From contig JAQFVV010000013.1 in the NCBI GenBank assembly GCA_028023455.1, forward strand, positions 10,580,579-10,644,578: 64,000 nucleotides of DNA, given 5' to 3'. The notes beneath the pieces were generated by a model. It did no database searches and was not told the origin of the DNA. It saw nothing but the letters and a program-made list of their open reading frames with translations. The translations under genes and the position numbers were made by a program. Positions within the stretch are counted from its first letter, which is position 1. Each line of letters begins with the position of its first letter. Positions 1-11,159 of this stretch are shown here, one piece after another. The stretch is from Epiperipatus broadwayi. Taxonomy: Eukaryota > Onychophora > Udeonychophora > Euonychophora > Peripatidae.

Positions 1-758
1 GTCCATAATTTGTAGTTGTTTGTAATTTTGAACGGGAATTCCCATGCCATCCTGAAGATATTGGTATCCAGTTAGCCATTGTTTTTTATTTATCCAGAGG
101 TCTTTTAATTTAGTTGGTCCTTAATGTAAAAAAAAAATGATGTCATTTTTTTTTAACAAAACTGAAGGGATTGAAGAGTGTCTTTTCAATCCCTTCTCCT
201 TCAACTCCGCACTAACACATATAGTCACATCTCTCTTCTCCTCTTGTAATAACTAACTAATAATTTCCAAACTTTTCCTTTTATATTAATTTTAAGGATT
301 CAATTGACATTACATCATTGATGGTGGTGATCCTTCCGATGAGGTCCGATTTCCCGATGGATTTCTCTCATTTGCTGTTAGTTTCTATTGTTTGCCTATC
401 TGGCCAATGCTTATACATTTAAATGCCCAAGGCTAGTTTATATTTGACTAATTAAATTAATCATTTCCATTTTTTCAATAACATTAATTAATTTGTTTTG
501 TACAAACTTAGATATATTTTTATCTTTAAATCTTTACTGACAATTTAGTTTTAAAATATTTTTTCTTTTTTTTAATAAAGTTTTATTTTAATAATTTTTT
601 CATCTGTGCGATTATATAATTATATAGATACGAGTTTAGTATAGAATTTTAATTTTCAATTTTTAATTCGTAAAAAAAAAAAGTTTTATTTGCGAACTTT
701 TATTTTTTTCATGTTTACTAATAAAAAAAACAATGTAACGACGTCTGTGCCCATTACA
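1..758 (-). mobile_element. Partial LTR-like element (copy 4 of the TGTAACGA family), cut by the window edge
   Basis: Read on the minus strand, this matches the start of the full copy at 30717-32821. It begins with the near-palindromic TGTAATGG...CGTTACA block (734-758), followed by A-rich DNA, then TATATTTTTATCTTTAAAT-type sequence (on plus, about 510-530), a TATA-like box (plus 279-289, CTTTTATATTA) and the block around 160-200 that mirrors the GAAGGGATTGAA segment at about 31210-31250. No coding capacity is visible. The short palindromic start, an internal TATA box and about 2 kb of non-coding length suggest a long terminal repeat or a TRIM/LARD-like unit. The 3' part lies outside the window. 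Confidence 0.6.
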
Positions 759-1112
759 ATATATATAATATAGAAAAACGCTTTGTAGCATATATTGATT
801 TTTGCCCTTTTCAATGTGTTGGAATAATTTTAGGACATCTTTTTATTTTATATAAAATTAATTAGAACCCATTATAATAATAATGCAATATATATAAAGA
901 AGAAAAAGAAATCCCTGTATAAATGTATACTATATAATTTTCTATTCATTTATTATTAACCAAGTATGGGCTAAAAAATTGATATTTTATATATATATAT
1001 TCATACAATTATGTTTGTTGTAATTGATATAATTGGTTTCATATAGCTTCTTTTTATTAGATTCTTTAATGTTGTTCTAAAGGTTTTATATTTTTTACAT
1101 AATCTATTTTAT

Positions 1113-1364
1113 TTTTGGACATTTAAATGTCTGAAAGTTTCAGATTTTCTTCTCAATAGTTAGGCATTGATAAAATGCTGGACTAGTTCTAGTATTTTTA
1201 TTCCCTAGCACCTCACTGATGACGCTAGAGGCAGAAACCGCGGTCTGAGGTTGAGGGTATTTTTGAAGCTTCATAAGAGTTTGTTTTTTAACTTACTCTA
1301 TATATAACATTTGTAAATAGGAGCTTTATTAAAATTAGGTCATATGACTTGATTTTTTATCAAT
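1113..1364 (+). mobile_element. Short hammerhead-ribozyme retroelement (retrozyme or Penelope pLTR-like), single unit
   Basis: A 252 bp unit flanked by the 10 bp repeat TCTATTTTAT (1103-1112 and 1365-1374). Its 5' part (TGTCTGAAAGTTTCAG...) matches the arms of the foldback element at 29187-29745. Its middle holds an intact hammerhead ribozyme. Its 3' part (AGCTTCATAAGAG..., CTATATATAACATTTGTAA, TTAGGTCATATGACTTG) matches the ends of the copies at 11036-11144, 29187-29745 and 53040-53330. No ORF. This is the simplest, non-inverted member of the family, so it helps define the basic unit. The duplication is AT-rich, so its boundaries are less secure than those of the 12-15 bp cases. Confidence 0.75.
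1210..1251 (+). ncRNA. Type I hammerhead self-cleaving ribozyme, intact core
   Basis: Stem I is ACCTCA (1210-1215) with TGAGGT (1246-1251), 6 of 6 pairs. The core CTGATGA is at 1216-1222. Stem II is the hairpin CGCTAGAGGCA (1223-1233), with a C-A mismatch at its base and then three pairs. GAAA is at 1234-1237. Stem III is the self-complementary ACCGCGGT (1237-1244). The cleavage triplet is GTC, with predicted scission after C1245. All invariant hammerhead core residues (CUGANGA, GAAA, NUH) are present. Such a tiny palindromic stem III is typical of retroelement hammerheads, which may cut more efficiently as dimers. Activity is inferred, not shown. Confidence 0.9.
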
Positions 1365-1721
1365 TCTATTTTATAATATATATAAAATATCAATTAAAAT
1401 TAATATTTGGTTAACGATAAATGAATGAAAAATTATATAGTATACATATGTACAGGTCCCCCCCCCATTATATATTGTATTATTGTTATAATAGGGTCTC
1501 ATTAATTTTATACAAAAGAGGTAGATGTCACTATGTATGTATTATTGTTATTATATAAATACAATTATTGCCATTATAAAATGATATTTTATTTTATTTT
1601 ATTAAACATGATTATTTAAGTAATAAGCAGTAGACATATTTAAAACCTTTATATTATTATGCCTTCTTACTTTTAATCATATTCACTGAAAATAAGCTTT
1701 TTTTTTTTATTATTGTGTCAA

Positions 1722-1803
1722 AGCATCGGCCGGGAAGTGAACCCCCAGGACAACTGCTTGTACAGCAGCTGTGCTAACCATTTGGCTACCAACGCTTGAC
1801 ATG
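1722..1803 (-). mobile_element. tRNA-like short SINE (copy C)
   Basis: On the minus strand it reads TCAAGCGTTGGTAGCC..., then ...GGGGGTTCACTTCCCGGCC and GATGCTTTGACA. This gives an A-box-like region, a B box related to GGTTCGANTCC, and a pairable acceptor stem extended by TGTCAA/TTTGACA. On minus the 3' end runs into CAATAATAAAAAAAAAAA (plus 1700-1725), a degenerate A tail. It is close to the copies at 38.2 and 57.6 kb. It stands out from its surroundings by high local GC. I found no clear TSD for this copy. Confidence 0.7.
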
Positions 1804-1874
1804 CATTCTTGAAACATGAATAATATACATATGAAATAATACTGTGTGGTTATGTTTAATAAAAACAGATGTAT

Positions 1875-4800
1875 TAATTTTTAATTGTATTTTAAAATTT
1901 ATATCTGGTCTATGAATGATTTGATAATTTTTATCTAGATGAATGATTAATAAAATTAAAGTAATACATATTTATATCAATTAATATAGAATATATGCAT
2001 CACTTCTGGACACTAGTTGTATTATGAATTGCTTTCTGTTAGATCCATTTTACAATTGAAAAAATTATCTATCTTTATTTGCTTTCTCCAGATCTTATCA
2101 AAGCAGCAGAGTAGATAAATGATATTAATTAGAGTGAAATACTCCATTGAATAGAGGTGTTAACATTTTTTCGTTTATTATAGTTAATAATATTCTGTAA
2201 AACTGATTTATTTTCTGCTTATAAATGTTTTATATTCATTTCTCTATGAATATTATATTATAAATAGATAAACTAATTAGTACAAAATTTTAAATAGCAT
2301 ATAAAATCTATTCAGACATAATGTAATACAATGAGTCATAATTTGGTAGACAAAAAATGAATGAGACTTTGTTCAAAAGATTTCAAAAATGCACTGATAT
2401 AGAAGCAGAAAATTAAGATATACAATCAAAGATTTGACCAAAATGCTTATCTTATTACATGCTTAAGATTCAGAATACAGTGAGTTAGTTAAGACATTTA
2501 TTAAATGAATTAATATTGCTACAGAAACACTCAAATATTTTATTAGGAGTGTAAATCTATATTTTAAAAATTTGAAAAGTATTATGAACAATTACTTTAG
2601 TAATTGATGTCCTATCCATATTTATTTATCTCTGTAAATAGTTTTGATTAAAATAAACATTTGCCTTTATCAATAAAAATTTAGTATATTCTCTTTGCTT
2701 AAAAATTCTATTTTGCATTTACTCTTAAGGTTTTTAGATATAAAAAAAATTCAGAATATGTGTGGAAAAATATTACAGTGCATATTAAATTCTCTCCCAT
2801 TAATAAACAATTAAAAATAGCTCAATTTGATTAGACAATAAAAACTTTTGATCATCACCAGTGATGTTTTACTAGTGCTTGTCATGCACTAAACACACTT
2901 TATTCTAGAATTTAAAACTCATCAGAAATGTTAGTCAATTACTTATACGGATTAAAACATATTTTATGTTAGTTTAACTTAAACACTTTTTTATAGATAA
3001 AGTAAAAATTAGTGGAGCACAGCTTGCTTTATTAATGCTTAATCCATTGTCTCTTTCTCTATTACTAGATGCTAGCTACTTTCATATATGATCAATTAAA
3101 TAACCTGCTTTTAGTAGATTCCTATGGGAAGTTTTTGAATAACAGACTTTTATCTGGGTGATAACCTCTGCCCTAATAAAACTTGATTCTTATTTGCTTG
3201 ATAATAAATATTAAACACAAGTAGTCAATGAATAAACGGGTAGAAGAGTAGCCTACATTTAGAATATTAGTTTGAATAGTATAAAGAAGACAGTTGTTAG
3301 ATACACATGTGTTTCAGGGTCAAATTTCAATCCTAATCTATGATTATTCAAACTTATAGTAGATGACTGTAAACTAGGATGAGAGGAACTTTTTTTGAAA
3401 GCATATAAAAAATCATGATCTATTTTTCTTTAGTATACCGTTTTAATTATAAAATCAAATGAATAAATAAAATATCTTTCATGTTCAATTGGTCATATTT
3501 TATTGTTCCTTCATTACATTTCTAAATTGCTCCAAAATATAAATAATATGCTCAATTTAAAATTAGTTAAATATTGCATCTTCATATAGCAAATAGTTCG
3601 ATATGCATTTATTGAACAATAGTGGATGGCTGGCTAGTTTAGCTAATAACTAGCCCAAACTTGAACTCCCCATTATGAATGCAGAAGTATGACACACCAT
3701 CTATTTCATGCATATATTTTTATGTTCAATAATTAGAAAATAAGCTACTACCACTAATTGATAACACATGATCATCATTACTGATATTTCTCTTAATATA
3801 GTTTATTGCAGTACTTTAATAAGGAGCACCATTATAAATTTAAATGAGTTTCTATATCGTATACATACAATTTGAAATTATTCATCAGTTTTTAATAATT
3901 AGTAAATTAATTTAAATAAAAAAAATTTCTTTTCTATGTAAGTAAATAACTAAAGCAGTAAACTTTTGCAATATGCAATGATCATTTTCTTTAAACCGAT
4001 CTATTTATTTAATAACTTACAATTACTTCAAAAACTTTAATGAACCTTCTATATCATAATATAGATTTGTCATATAAATTATATAAATAAAAATGACCCA
4101 AAAGATCTTTGTGCAGAGCAAAGGCCTTTCTGTTATAAATATATCAACAGTGGAACAATAATGAAAAATACATTACTTACTAGATTAACAAATTGCTAAT
4201 AGTAAAGATTTTTCTTCTTTGTTTTATCCTCTATTCTACATAAATGGCTTGCTTGAAAATTATTTGAAAAAGAATACAAGTTAAATATAAATTTGCATAT
4301 TAGATCATATACATATTGAAAAAAAATGCATTAACACTATGCCAGGAGATTATTTATGTTATCTTAAAATAAAGACATTAGAAAGGTCAATTTTACTTAA
4401 GAATGCTGCATAACATTTTAAAAATACAATAGCAAGATCATCAAGTGTTTTTTTTAACTTACTGGATGTGATTCTATAGAGGTAGATTACGCTTATGTTA
4501 TAATGATTATCTCAAAGATGATCCAAAAAAGTGTAACGTTAATTGTTTTTATTGGAAAGATGGGAGGAAAAGAGAATACATTAGAGATCCATCATTAGAT
4601 GATGGTGAGGTATTTCAGAATGAAAATTTGTCTGCAGAAAATATTAAAAGGCAGCATCGCAAGAATAAATTTGTGATTAACGGATTGGTTTGTACAGTCA
4701 TCACAAAACGTATCTCTAGTATTTTATTACCTTGTTTTACCTTTTCATCTTTCTCTCTTGAATTGGAATTGACATACTTGTTTGCGAATGGGTACATCTA

Positions 4801-5220
4801 TTGATGATGATTTAACATATAAAAGGCAGACGCTTTAAATAGCTAAACCTGTATCGTGAGAAGACCTTAACATATAAATACACACATGTATAAATTATTT
4901 TTCTTCTGAAATAAATTTACCAATTGAAAAAAATGTAAATTGATAAAAAAAAAAAAATTGAAATTAATCCAACTACCATTAGCAGAAGGTTTTTTTGCAG
5001 AAATACCATGTGATCGCATTGCAGCTTAAACTTTCAAATTATCATATGAAATTAATATTTTGAAAGTAAATTACTTTTTTTTAAAAACATATCTTTCATT
5101 TTTCTGCGACTAAAAATTTTATTTTATTATTTAACAGAATTGATATTAAGAAAGACGAAAGTATAATTAAAATGCATGATCCTTGATGATGGATTAATAT
5201 TTTATAAAAGTTCTAATAGT
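1875..5220. other. Anonymous AT-rich sequence, no gene recognised
   Basis: Unique-looking AT-rich DNA with frequent stops in all frames. No domain, tRNA, large inverted repeat or long microsatellite was seen by eye. A 60-codon frame on the minus strand near 4615-4797 has no recognisable domain, and I regard it as chance. This could be intergenic or intronic DNA. Confidence 0.5.
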
Positions 5221-5226
5221 TCTCCA

Positions 5227-5279
<53 letters not shown>

Positions 5280-5325
5280 CAAAGTAATTACAGGGGTTTG
5301 AACCCAGACTTTCAAGTTCCCTTTA
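5227..5325 (-). repeat. ATT microsatellite next to a SINE-like B-box relic
   Basis: About 53 bp of ATT repeats (5227-5279) are followed by a segment whose minus strand contains GTCTGGGTTCAAACCCCTG, resembling a tRNA B box (GGTTCAANNC). It then runs through TAATTACTTTGA into the AAT repeat. This order, a Pol III-like promoter half and then a microsatellite tail, is common in SINEs, but the A box is not recognisable. Confidence 0.4.
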
Positions 5326-5339
5326 AATTCCTTCAAATT

Positions 5340-6240
5340 TAGCTTAATTATATATGCTATACTTATATTTAAATACTATTATTAAAGTAATAAAATACAA
5401 GATTAATACAAGATTTGTTTTCTTCATTAAACGGTGCTAATGATATTGAGTTTTTCTTAATTTATCAATGTGATGTGTGTGATGTGATGTACTGTGACTT
5501 CTCCTTAAACGGAGTCAGGAATCTCTCAGCAGTTATGCCCAGAGAAACCTGTTAGCCACTTTACCTTCCTTTTCCATTGTCCACCCTAAGTTTTCCCATA
5601 ATCTGATCCATCCCATTTCCACAACATAATCAATGAATTAAAATTCACATGATCACCACTTCTACGTATAGTGAGTTTTGCCTGAATTAAAATTATAGGT
5701 TTGCAATAAATATTTATATTTGCGATAAAATGTATAGTATAAATATATATTTGTAAAGGTATTGAAAAACTTTGATAGATATTATCTTATTTTCTCTTCT
5801 AATAAACCTGGAGTTCAATTTCAGTGGAGCTTGGCTTTCTTTTAACCAAATATGAGAAAATTTTAAGCTGGATTAGGATTTTTTTTAAATAACTGACTTA
5901 TAGTTTGAACGATGAGCTTCTTGCTCTGATCATGAAATTAATTTGTCATAATAATAACTAATGTATCAAACGGGTATATTTTCTAATTTGGAAAATTATT
6001 TACTAATGATTGTTATAATAAGTGTAACAAATCTAAACAAATGTATACCAACAAGATTTATATTGTAATTTCTACGTATATTTTCCTTAATAAAAAAAAG
6101 TAAGGTCAAGAATTGTTAGTAAAAGCCAAAAGATACTTTTACTTAAGAAGCTGCCAGGATGATATGAGTTTTTGGAATATCTATAATTGCTCTTACCACA
6201 CACATAAAGTTAGGATGGTCAGCTACAATTTTTTAGTAAT
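5340..6240. other. AT-rich spacer, nothing recognised
   Basis: No supported gene. A slightly more complex stretch near 5470-5600 (GTGATGTGTGTGATGTGATG and a pyrimidine-rich segment) could be a repeat relic, but I see no matching copy in this window. Confidence 0.4.
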
Positions 6241-6251
6241 AATTTCGAATT

Positions 6252-6325
6252 TTATCTGGAGTAGTGGTTTGCTCACCAGCCGGCTATGTTTACAACCTGG
6301 AGTTCGAATCTAGATCAAATTTTTT
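6252..6325 (+). mobile_element. Degenerate tRNA-like SINE head
   Basis: GGAGTAGTGGTTTGCTCACC followed about 35 nt later by GGAGTTCGAATCTAG resembles the A box and B box (GGTTCGANTCC) of an internal Pol III promoter. A T/A-rich tail (ATTTTTTTTAATAATTAAAAA) follows. The cloverleaf is poor and no TSD was found, so this is only a probable relic. Confidence 0.4.
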
Positions 6326-6504
6326 TTAATAATTAAAAATTTCTTAAGACTTTTTTTTTTAGATAAACACTCACAGAAAACTCAGATAGCCATTCAATTG
6401 TGGTGAATTGAAATTTCTAACTGATTAGCTTCTTGATTGATTATGGAAAAAAGATGGAAAGCATTTGACTTTTATTTATTTTTCTATCACTCTTTCTCTA
6501 TATG

Positions 6505-6669
6505 TCTATCTATCTACTTATCTGTCTGTCAGTCAATCTATTTATGTGTCTGTCTATGTATCTGATCGTTTATATATGTAAATTTATCTTTCTACTCATC
6601 TCACTGTCCATCTATCTATCTGTCTATTTATTTATGTTTATCTATTTCATTATCTATCTATCTATTTAC

Positions 6670-6701
<32 letters not shown>

Positions 6702-6753
6702 ATATCTATCTACCTACCTACCTACCTACCTACCTATCTATCTATCTATCTAG
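6505..6753. repeat. TCTA/TCTG tetranucleotide microsatellite, degenerate to pure
   Basis: About 250 bp of TCTA-type repeats that become pure towards the 3' side and include a CCTA run (6711-6735). It is read through by an 83-codon serine/tyrosine/leucine frame that is only a translation of the repeat and should not be taken as a protein. It is the reverse complement class of the GATA array at 10.1-10.95 kb. Confidence 0.95.
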
Positions 6754-6839
6754 TCTACTTAGCAGATATATTCAGTTATTTGACTGAATTAAACACATCA
6801 ATGCAATGATTTGGTATGAATATAATAACAGCTAGTGAA

Positions 6840-7545
6840 AAATTATTTTTATTTATTGGAAAAACTAAAAATCTGGACACATTGAGTTGAAAATGGAAAT
6901 TTTGCAAACTTTGCCTTGCTTGACTCAATTCTTCTGGAAAATAAAAAAATCACAATTATATCTAAAGTTGCAACATACTTACAATAACTGAGTGAATCAT
7001 TTTATGAATATTTCTCCTTGGGAGACATTAGCAAAATTCATAAGTGGATATTGGATCCATTTTTTAATATTGGATCCATTTCTATTTGTCCTAAATTTAA
7101 TGAATGACAATGATTTAATAAAAGATGATCTTATTGACATATGAGCTGCTACATGTATTCAAATAAAATTTGAAAAACTACAACAAATTCTAGTATACAC
7201 AGTTAGAAACTTATTTACAACTGGTGAAAGCAGCATTGCAGACAAATTTTCAACACTTTTGCACACACACAAAAAACCCAGAAATCATTTAAATGCAAAA
7301 GAGGAGCCTCACCACAAAAGTATCATTATGGATAAACACAACAACCTTCCCATTTAAAATTGAGATATTGTTTTGTCTGTATATGTAAATGTATGTATGG
7401 TTTTTTTTTCAATAAATGAATTATCTTGCACTAAGTGTAATTTTTTCTATAAAAAAATTAAAACAGATTTTTTATGGGATTTTGAGAACATATTTTCAGA
7501 TTCAAGGGGTGCCAATCACCAAAAAATTAAGAAACACTGCTCTAA
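6840..7545 (+). pseudogene. Degenerate hAT-type transposase 3' region (ZBED5/FAM200-like)
   Basis: Conceptual translation shows, across stops and frame changes, features of the C-terminal hAT dimerisation region. These are a WILDPF-like motif near 7050-7080, KDDLIDI near 7120-7140, then a K-to-QQ helix where family members have EFW, and ADKFSTLLHTHKKPRNHLNAKEEPH-like residues near 7235-7310. Downstream, GGGGTGCCAATCACC and TTAAGAAACACTG (7527-7539) resemble the inner and outer end of a hAT element. Premature stops show it is dead. The other terminal repeat was not found. The family assignment is from motif memory, not from a search. Confidence 0.55.
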
Positions 7546-7576
7546 AGTCTACATCATCTGTAAAATTTAGATAACT

Positions 7577-7624
7577 TATATATATATATATATATATATA
7601 TCTATCTAAGTTAAGGAAATAAAT

Positions 7625-7666
<42 letters not shown>

Positions 7667-7680
7667 ATTTATTTCCTTAG
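7577..7680. repeat. Two TA microsatellites inside an inverted repeat
   Basis: TA tracts at 7577-7602 and 7627-7664. CTAAGTTAAGGAAATAAATGGATAT lies between them, and its inverted partner ATATCCATTTATTTCCTTAG follows the second tract. The second tract therefore sits exactly in the loop of a perfect stem of about 20 bp. Confidence 0.85.
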
Positions 7681-7951
7681 TTTCCCAATTTAATCCACAA
7701 AATACTTCTTGCAAACCTGCCGTAAAAGCTTTTGGAGATATGGAGTCATCCTGTCATACACCCTTCTCGATGTTAATGTTTTTTTAGTATCATTATGAAA
7801 ATTTAATTGTTGTTGCATTTTTATAAATATTCTTCAGAATATGACAATATCCTGAGACTATAGCTTGGTAATACTTTGATCACTGAAGAATATTAGATAG
7901 TTTTTTTTAATAATATTTAGCTTTATTTCTGCATAGCATTCTGTCAATACA

Positions 7952-7999
7952 TAGCATTCTTTCAATATATTTTTATTAGTAAAAATATATTGAAAGAAT
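7952..7999. repeat. Perfect short hairpin
   Basis: GCATTCTTTCAATATATTTT and its reverse complement meet almost head to head around 7976, giving a stem of about 22 bp with a few-base loop. A shorter, imperfect flanking repeat (AGCTAAATATTATTT) sits around it. Part of this region (ATATTATGTTGGCTAAGAAA, about 8068-8090) recurs near 37822-37845, so the hairpin is probably the core of a decayed foldback element. Confidence 0.7.
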
Positions 8000-8179
8000 G
8001 CTGGGCCCTAAGAAAGCTAAATATTATTTTAAAAAACACCTTTTCTGTGTGTATTTTCATTTTACCAGATATTATGTTGGCTAAGAAAAAAAAAATAGTA
8101 ACTATTGAAAAAATATTTATAGAATCAAATGATTTTTCATAATCTAATAAATCCAAAGTATAATGCCAACTTATATTCA

Positions 8180-8650
8180 TTTATCCTTTTTATAACTTCT
8201 CTCAATACTTGCATATGATCCAGCTTGTTCTTTTGTTTGGTTAAAATTCAAAGTTTGCTGTACACAAGTTGTAATTATTTTGGTGATCCACCATAAATTC
8301 AACTTGTTCTTTTATTTAGTTGAAATCTAAAGTTTGGTGTAGACAAGTTGTAATTATTTTGGTAAAAATTTTGTATAGAACTGATAAAAGAGTGAAGTCT
8401 ATAATTTCTATTTTATTTATTACCTTTTTTAAAAATTAATATTAATACTGCATTCTTCCAATCATCTAGTACATCTTTATCATTTAGACATTTGGTATAT
8501 AACTTTTCCAACATTCTTGTTCTTCTCCTGTTTCTTTTATGATATTGATTATAATTCCAACATTACCTGGATCTTTTACCTTGTTTTTAAATTTAATTGC
8601 ACGTTTCACTTCTTTATTTAAAAGTAATCTATAGTTGTAGGTAGCTAAAA
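8180..8650 (-). pseudogene. LINE reverse-transcriptase fragment (non-LTR retrotransposon relic)
   Basis: Minus-strand translation, with frameshifts, gives EVKRAIKFKNKVKDPGN, then LEKLYTKCLNDKDVLDDWKN, AVLILIFKKGN, an NYR-x-SF-S-IQNFYQNNY stretch and LNKRTS. These match the RT fingers of APE-type LINEs, whose consensus has WKNAVLIPIFKKGD, NYRPISLLS and QPKEQAGFR. Part of it is tandemly duplicated: 8221-8285 and about 8300-8364 are near-identical with a spacing of about 79 bp. Stops and frame changes mark it as dead. The clade is probably the same as the LINE 3' ends at 36.6 and 63.6 kb, but that is inferred. Confidence 0.75.
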
Positions 8651-9109
8651 ATAGATCTTAATCACGTATCAGCTTTGATTAGTAATCTGGCTTCTTAGTA
8701 CTCTCTGCCTTAAGTTGTCAACCGTTACCTTGAATAATAGAATGAGGCATAAATTATTTTTGTTTGTCATAATTGTAAATATATGTGAATACATCATCAT
8801 GCGCGTATGCATCCTACCTTCAAATAAATTCAACTGATGTTTTATTTAAGAACTATTTAAAAATCTGATAACGTGATCAATGTATTTTTAATTTGTTTTT
8901 AAATTCAGCTAATAGACAGTATACTCACCATACCGTATGATATATGTTGGGGAGTAGCCATGCATGTTTTTTTAATATGTAAATAATTTTATAGCATTAG
9001 CAGTTGCAAGTAACAATTATGTATAAAGTGGTATATTAGGAAGTTGCCCTGCTTGTTTTTTTGAAAAATAAATAAAATCTTTTAAATAAAAAACAAACCT
9101 CTTTTTGAA

Positions 9110-9112
<3 letters not shown>

Positions 9113-9175
<63 letters not shown>
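9113..9175. repeat. AT dinucleotide microsatellite
   Basis: About 63 bp of uninterrupted AT repeat directly before the foldback element at 9189-9755. Confidence 0.97.
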
Positions 9176-9178
<3 letters not shown>

Positions 9179-9302
9179 CATACTAAACAATATAATTATA
9201 AGAGACCTGAAAATTCAGACTTTTAAACTCCCCACAGCTATCCAATCCATCTTATACAACTGATACACATGACCACATGCATCTGAAAAAGATGAATGAT
9301 CT

Positions 9303-9344
9303 TCCATATACATATTTCATGCTGAACCAGCACTCGTCAGTTGG
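9303..9344 (-). ncRNA. Hammerhead ribozyme in left arm of FB1 element
   Basis: On the minus strand: CCAA (9344-9341), CTGACGA (9340-9334), stem II GTGCTGGTTCAGCAT (9333-9319; six pairs, loop GTT), GAAA (9318-9315), palindromic stem III ATATGTAT, cleavage triplet ATA, then TGG. The invariant core is complete, but one base of the 3' stem I strand seems lost (TGG instead of TTGG), so activity is uncertain. Confidence 0.75.
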
Positions 9345-9603
9345 TCCAGATCACCATCCCAACATATATATACAATCAGTGCTCAGTTATATTAAGATAG
9401 CAAGTGTTCAAGCTTTAATGGACAAGCTTCAATCTTCTTCACTCTTCAGCTTCAAACTTTAATGGACTAACTCCAATCTCTCCACTTTTCAATACTTCTA
9501 CCATTGGATGGCTGAAGAGTGCTTGTTCATTAAGTTTGAACATTTGCTATCTTAATATAATTGAGGCCTGATTGTAGATATGTGTTGGAAATGGTGATCT
9601 GGA

Positions 9604-9645
9604 CCAACTGATAAGTGCTGGTTCAGCACAAAATATGTATATTGG
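9604..9645 (+). ncRNA. Hammerhead relic in right arm of FB1 element
   Basis: CCAA, CTGATAA (9608-9614), perfect stem II GTGCTGGTTCAGCAC (9615-9629), AAAA (9630-9633), TATGTATA, TTGG. Stem pairing is kept, but two catalytic guanines are replaced (G8 to A and G12 to A), so it is predicted to be inactive. Confidence 0.75.
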
Positions 9646-9964
9646 AGAGCATTTATCTTTCTCATATGTATGTAGTCATGTGTATCTGTTGTATAAGATA
9701 GATTGAATAGCTGTGGGGAGTTTAAAAATTTGAATTCAGGTTTCTTATAATTATATATGTGTAAATTATGTGAGAGTAAACTAATCTTTTAGACATGCAC
9801 TATTGGTATTAATTTGATTACACACACCCATCAATAAATGTTTTAAAGTATCGATTTGTATAAAAAATAAGCTCTTAACATAGGTGATTCTGTTTTTAAA
9901 CTACTTATTAATGGGTAACTGGAAGCAAATTACTAATAATAACACGTCTGAAAGATTGGTTTCC

Positions 9965-9973
9965 TCTCACATA

Positions 9974-10009
<36 letters not shown>

Positions 10010-10014
10010 TATGT

Positions 10015-10054
<40 letters not shown>
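9965..10054. repeat. AT microsatellites with an embedded palindrome
   Basis: CTCACATAATTTATATA...TATAAATTATGTGAG (9965-10017) is a near-perfect palindrome with an AT repeat in its loop. A second AT tract runs to 10054. The arm TAAATTATGTGAG occurs a third time at about 9760-9772. The 75- and 84-codon frames here are repeat translations. Confidence 0.9.
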
Positions 10055-10055
<1 letters not shown>

Positions 10056-10137
10056 CCAGTCAACACTTTGACAATCCCAATATAAATAATAATAAACAAT
10101 CTCAAATTGTTATGAAAACAATCTCCTTTGAACAATA
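10055..10137 (+). repeat. Dispersed repeat unit abutting the GATA array (copy 1)
   Basis: The sequence CAGTCAACACTTTGACAATC through CAATCTCCTTTGAACAATAA matches 11285-11370 (CAGTCAACCAATAAACAACC through CAATCCTATTTTAACAATAA). In this copy the 3' end passes directly into the GATA array, so the array could have grown from the tail of this repeat. Confidence 0.65.
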
Positions 10138-10951
<814 letters not shown>

Positions 10952-11035
10952 TAAGGATCAGACCTATAAGTTCAAGAATATATATTTTTTATAATAAATG
11001 AGAAGATGTATTGGCTTTATCTTTAAATCCTATAT

Positions 11036-11144
11036 TCTCAAAGCTTATTAAGAGCTTGTTTTGCAAGCTCTATATATAACATTTGTAAGTACGAGCTTTA
11101 TTAAAATTAAGTCATGTGACATCTGACTTAAATTTTTTTATTAT
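11036..11144 (+). mobile_element. 5'-truncated copy of the hammerhead retroelement family
   Basis: A 109 bp insert between perfect 14 bp repeats TTTAAATCCTATAT (11022-11035 and 11145-11158). It contains only the 3' part of the family unit: AAGCTTATTAAGAGCTTG, CTATATATAACATTTGTAAG, GAGCTTTATTAAAATTAAG, GTCATGTGACATCTGACTT. The hammerhead core is absent. The TSD with 5' truncation implies target-primed reverse transcription, and it fixes the true 3' end of the family. Confidence 0.85.
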
Positions 11145-11159
11145 TTTAAATCCTATATA

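Larger units (their letters stand above)
9189..9755. mobile_element. Foldback element, family FB1, with hammerhead motifs in both arms
   Basis: Two inverted arms of about 240-265 bp (roughly 9189-9455 and 9515-9755) face each other across a short spacer. Outer ends read TATAATTATAAGAGACCTG and its inverse. The arms contain CTATCTTAATATAA, GATCTGGACCAACTGA and TGCTGGTTCAGCA blocks shared with 13138-18784 and 50790-51440. Each arm carries a hammerhead-like motif facing outward. A 61-codon plus-strand frame inside the left arm is not a gene. No clear TSD was found because AT repeats surround it. Confidence 0.8.

Noticed and set aside
6502-6753. 83-codon plus-strand frame
   Set aside because: Pure translation of the TCTA microsatellite.
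9515-9545. GGCTGAAGAGTG in FB1 as a second hammerhead per arm
   Set aside because: ATGG/CCAT stem I is possible, but an extra base and GAAG in place of GAAA break the core in every copy seen.
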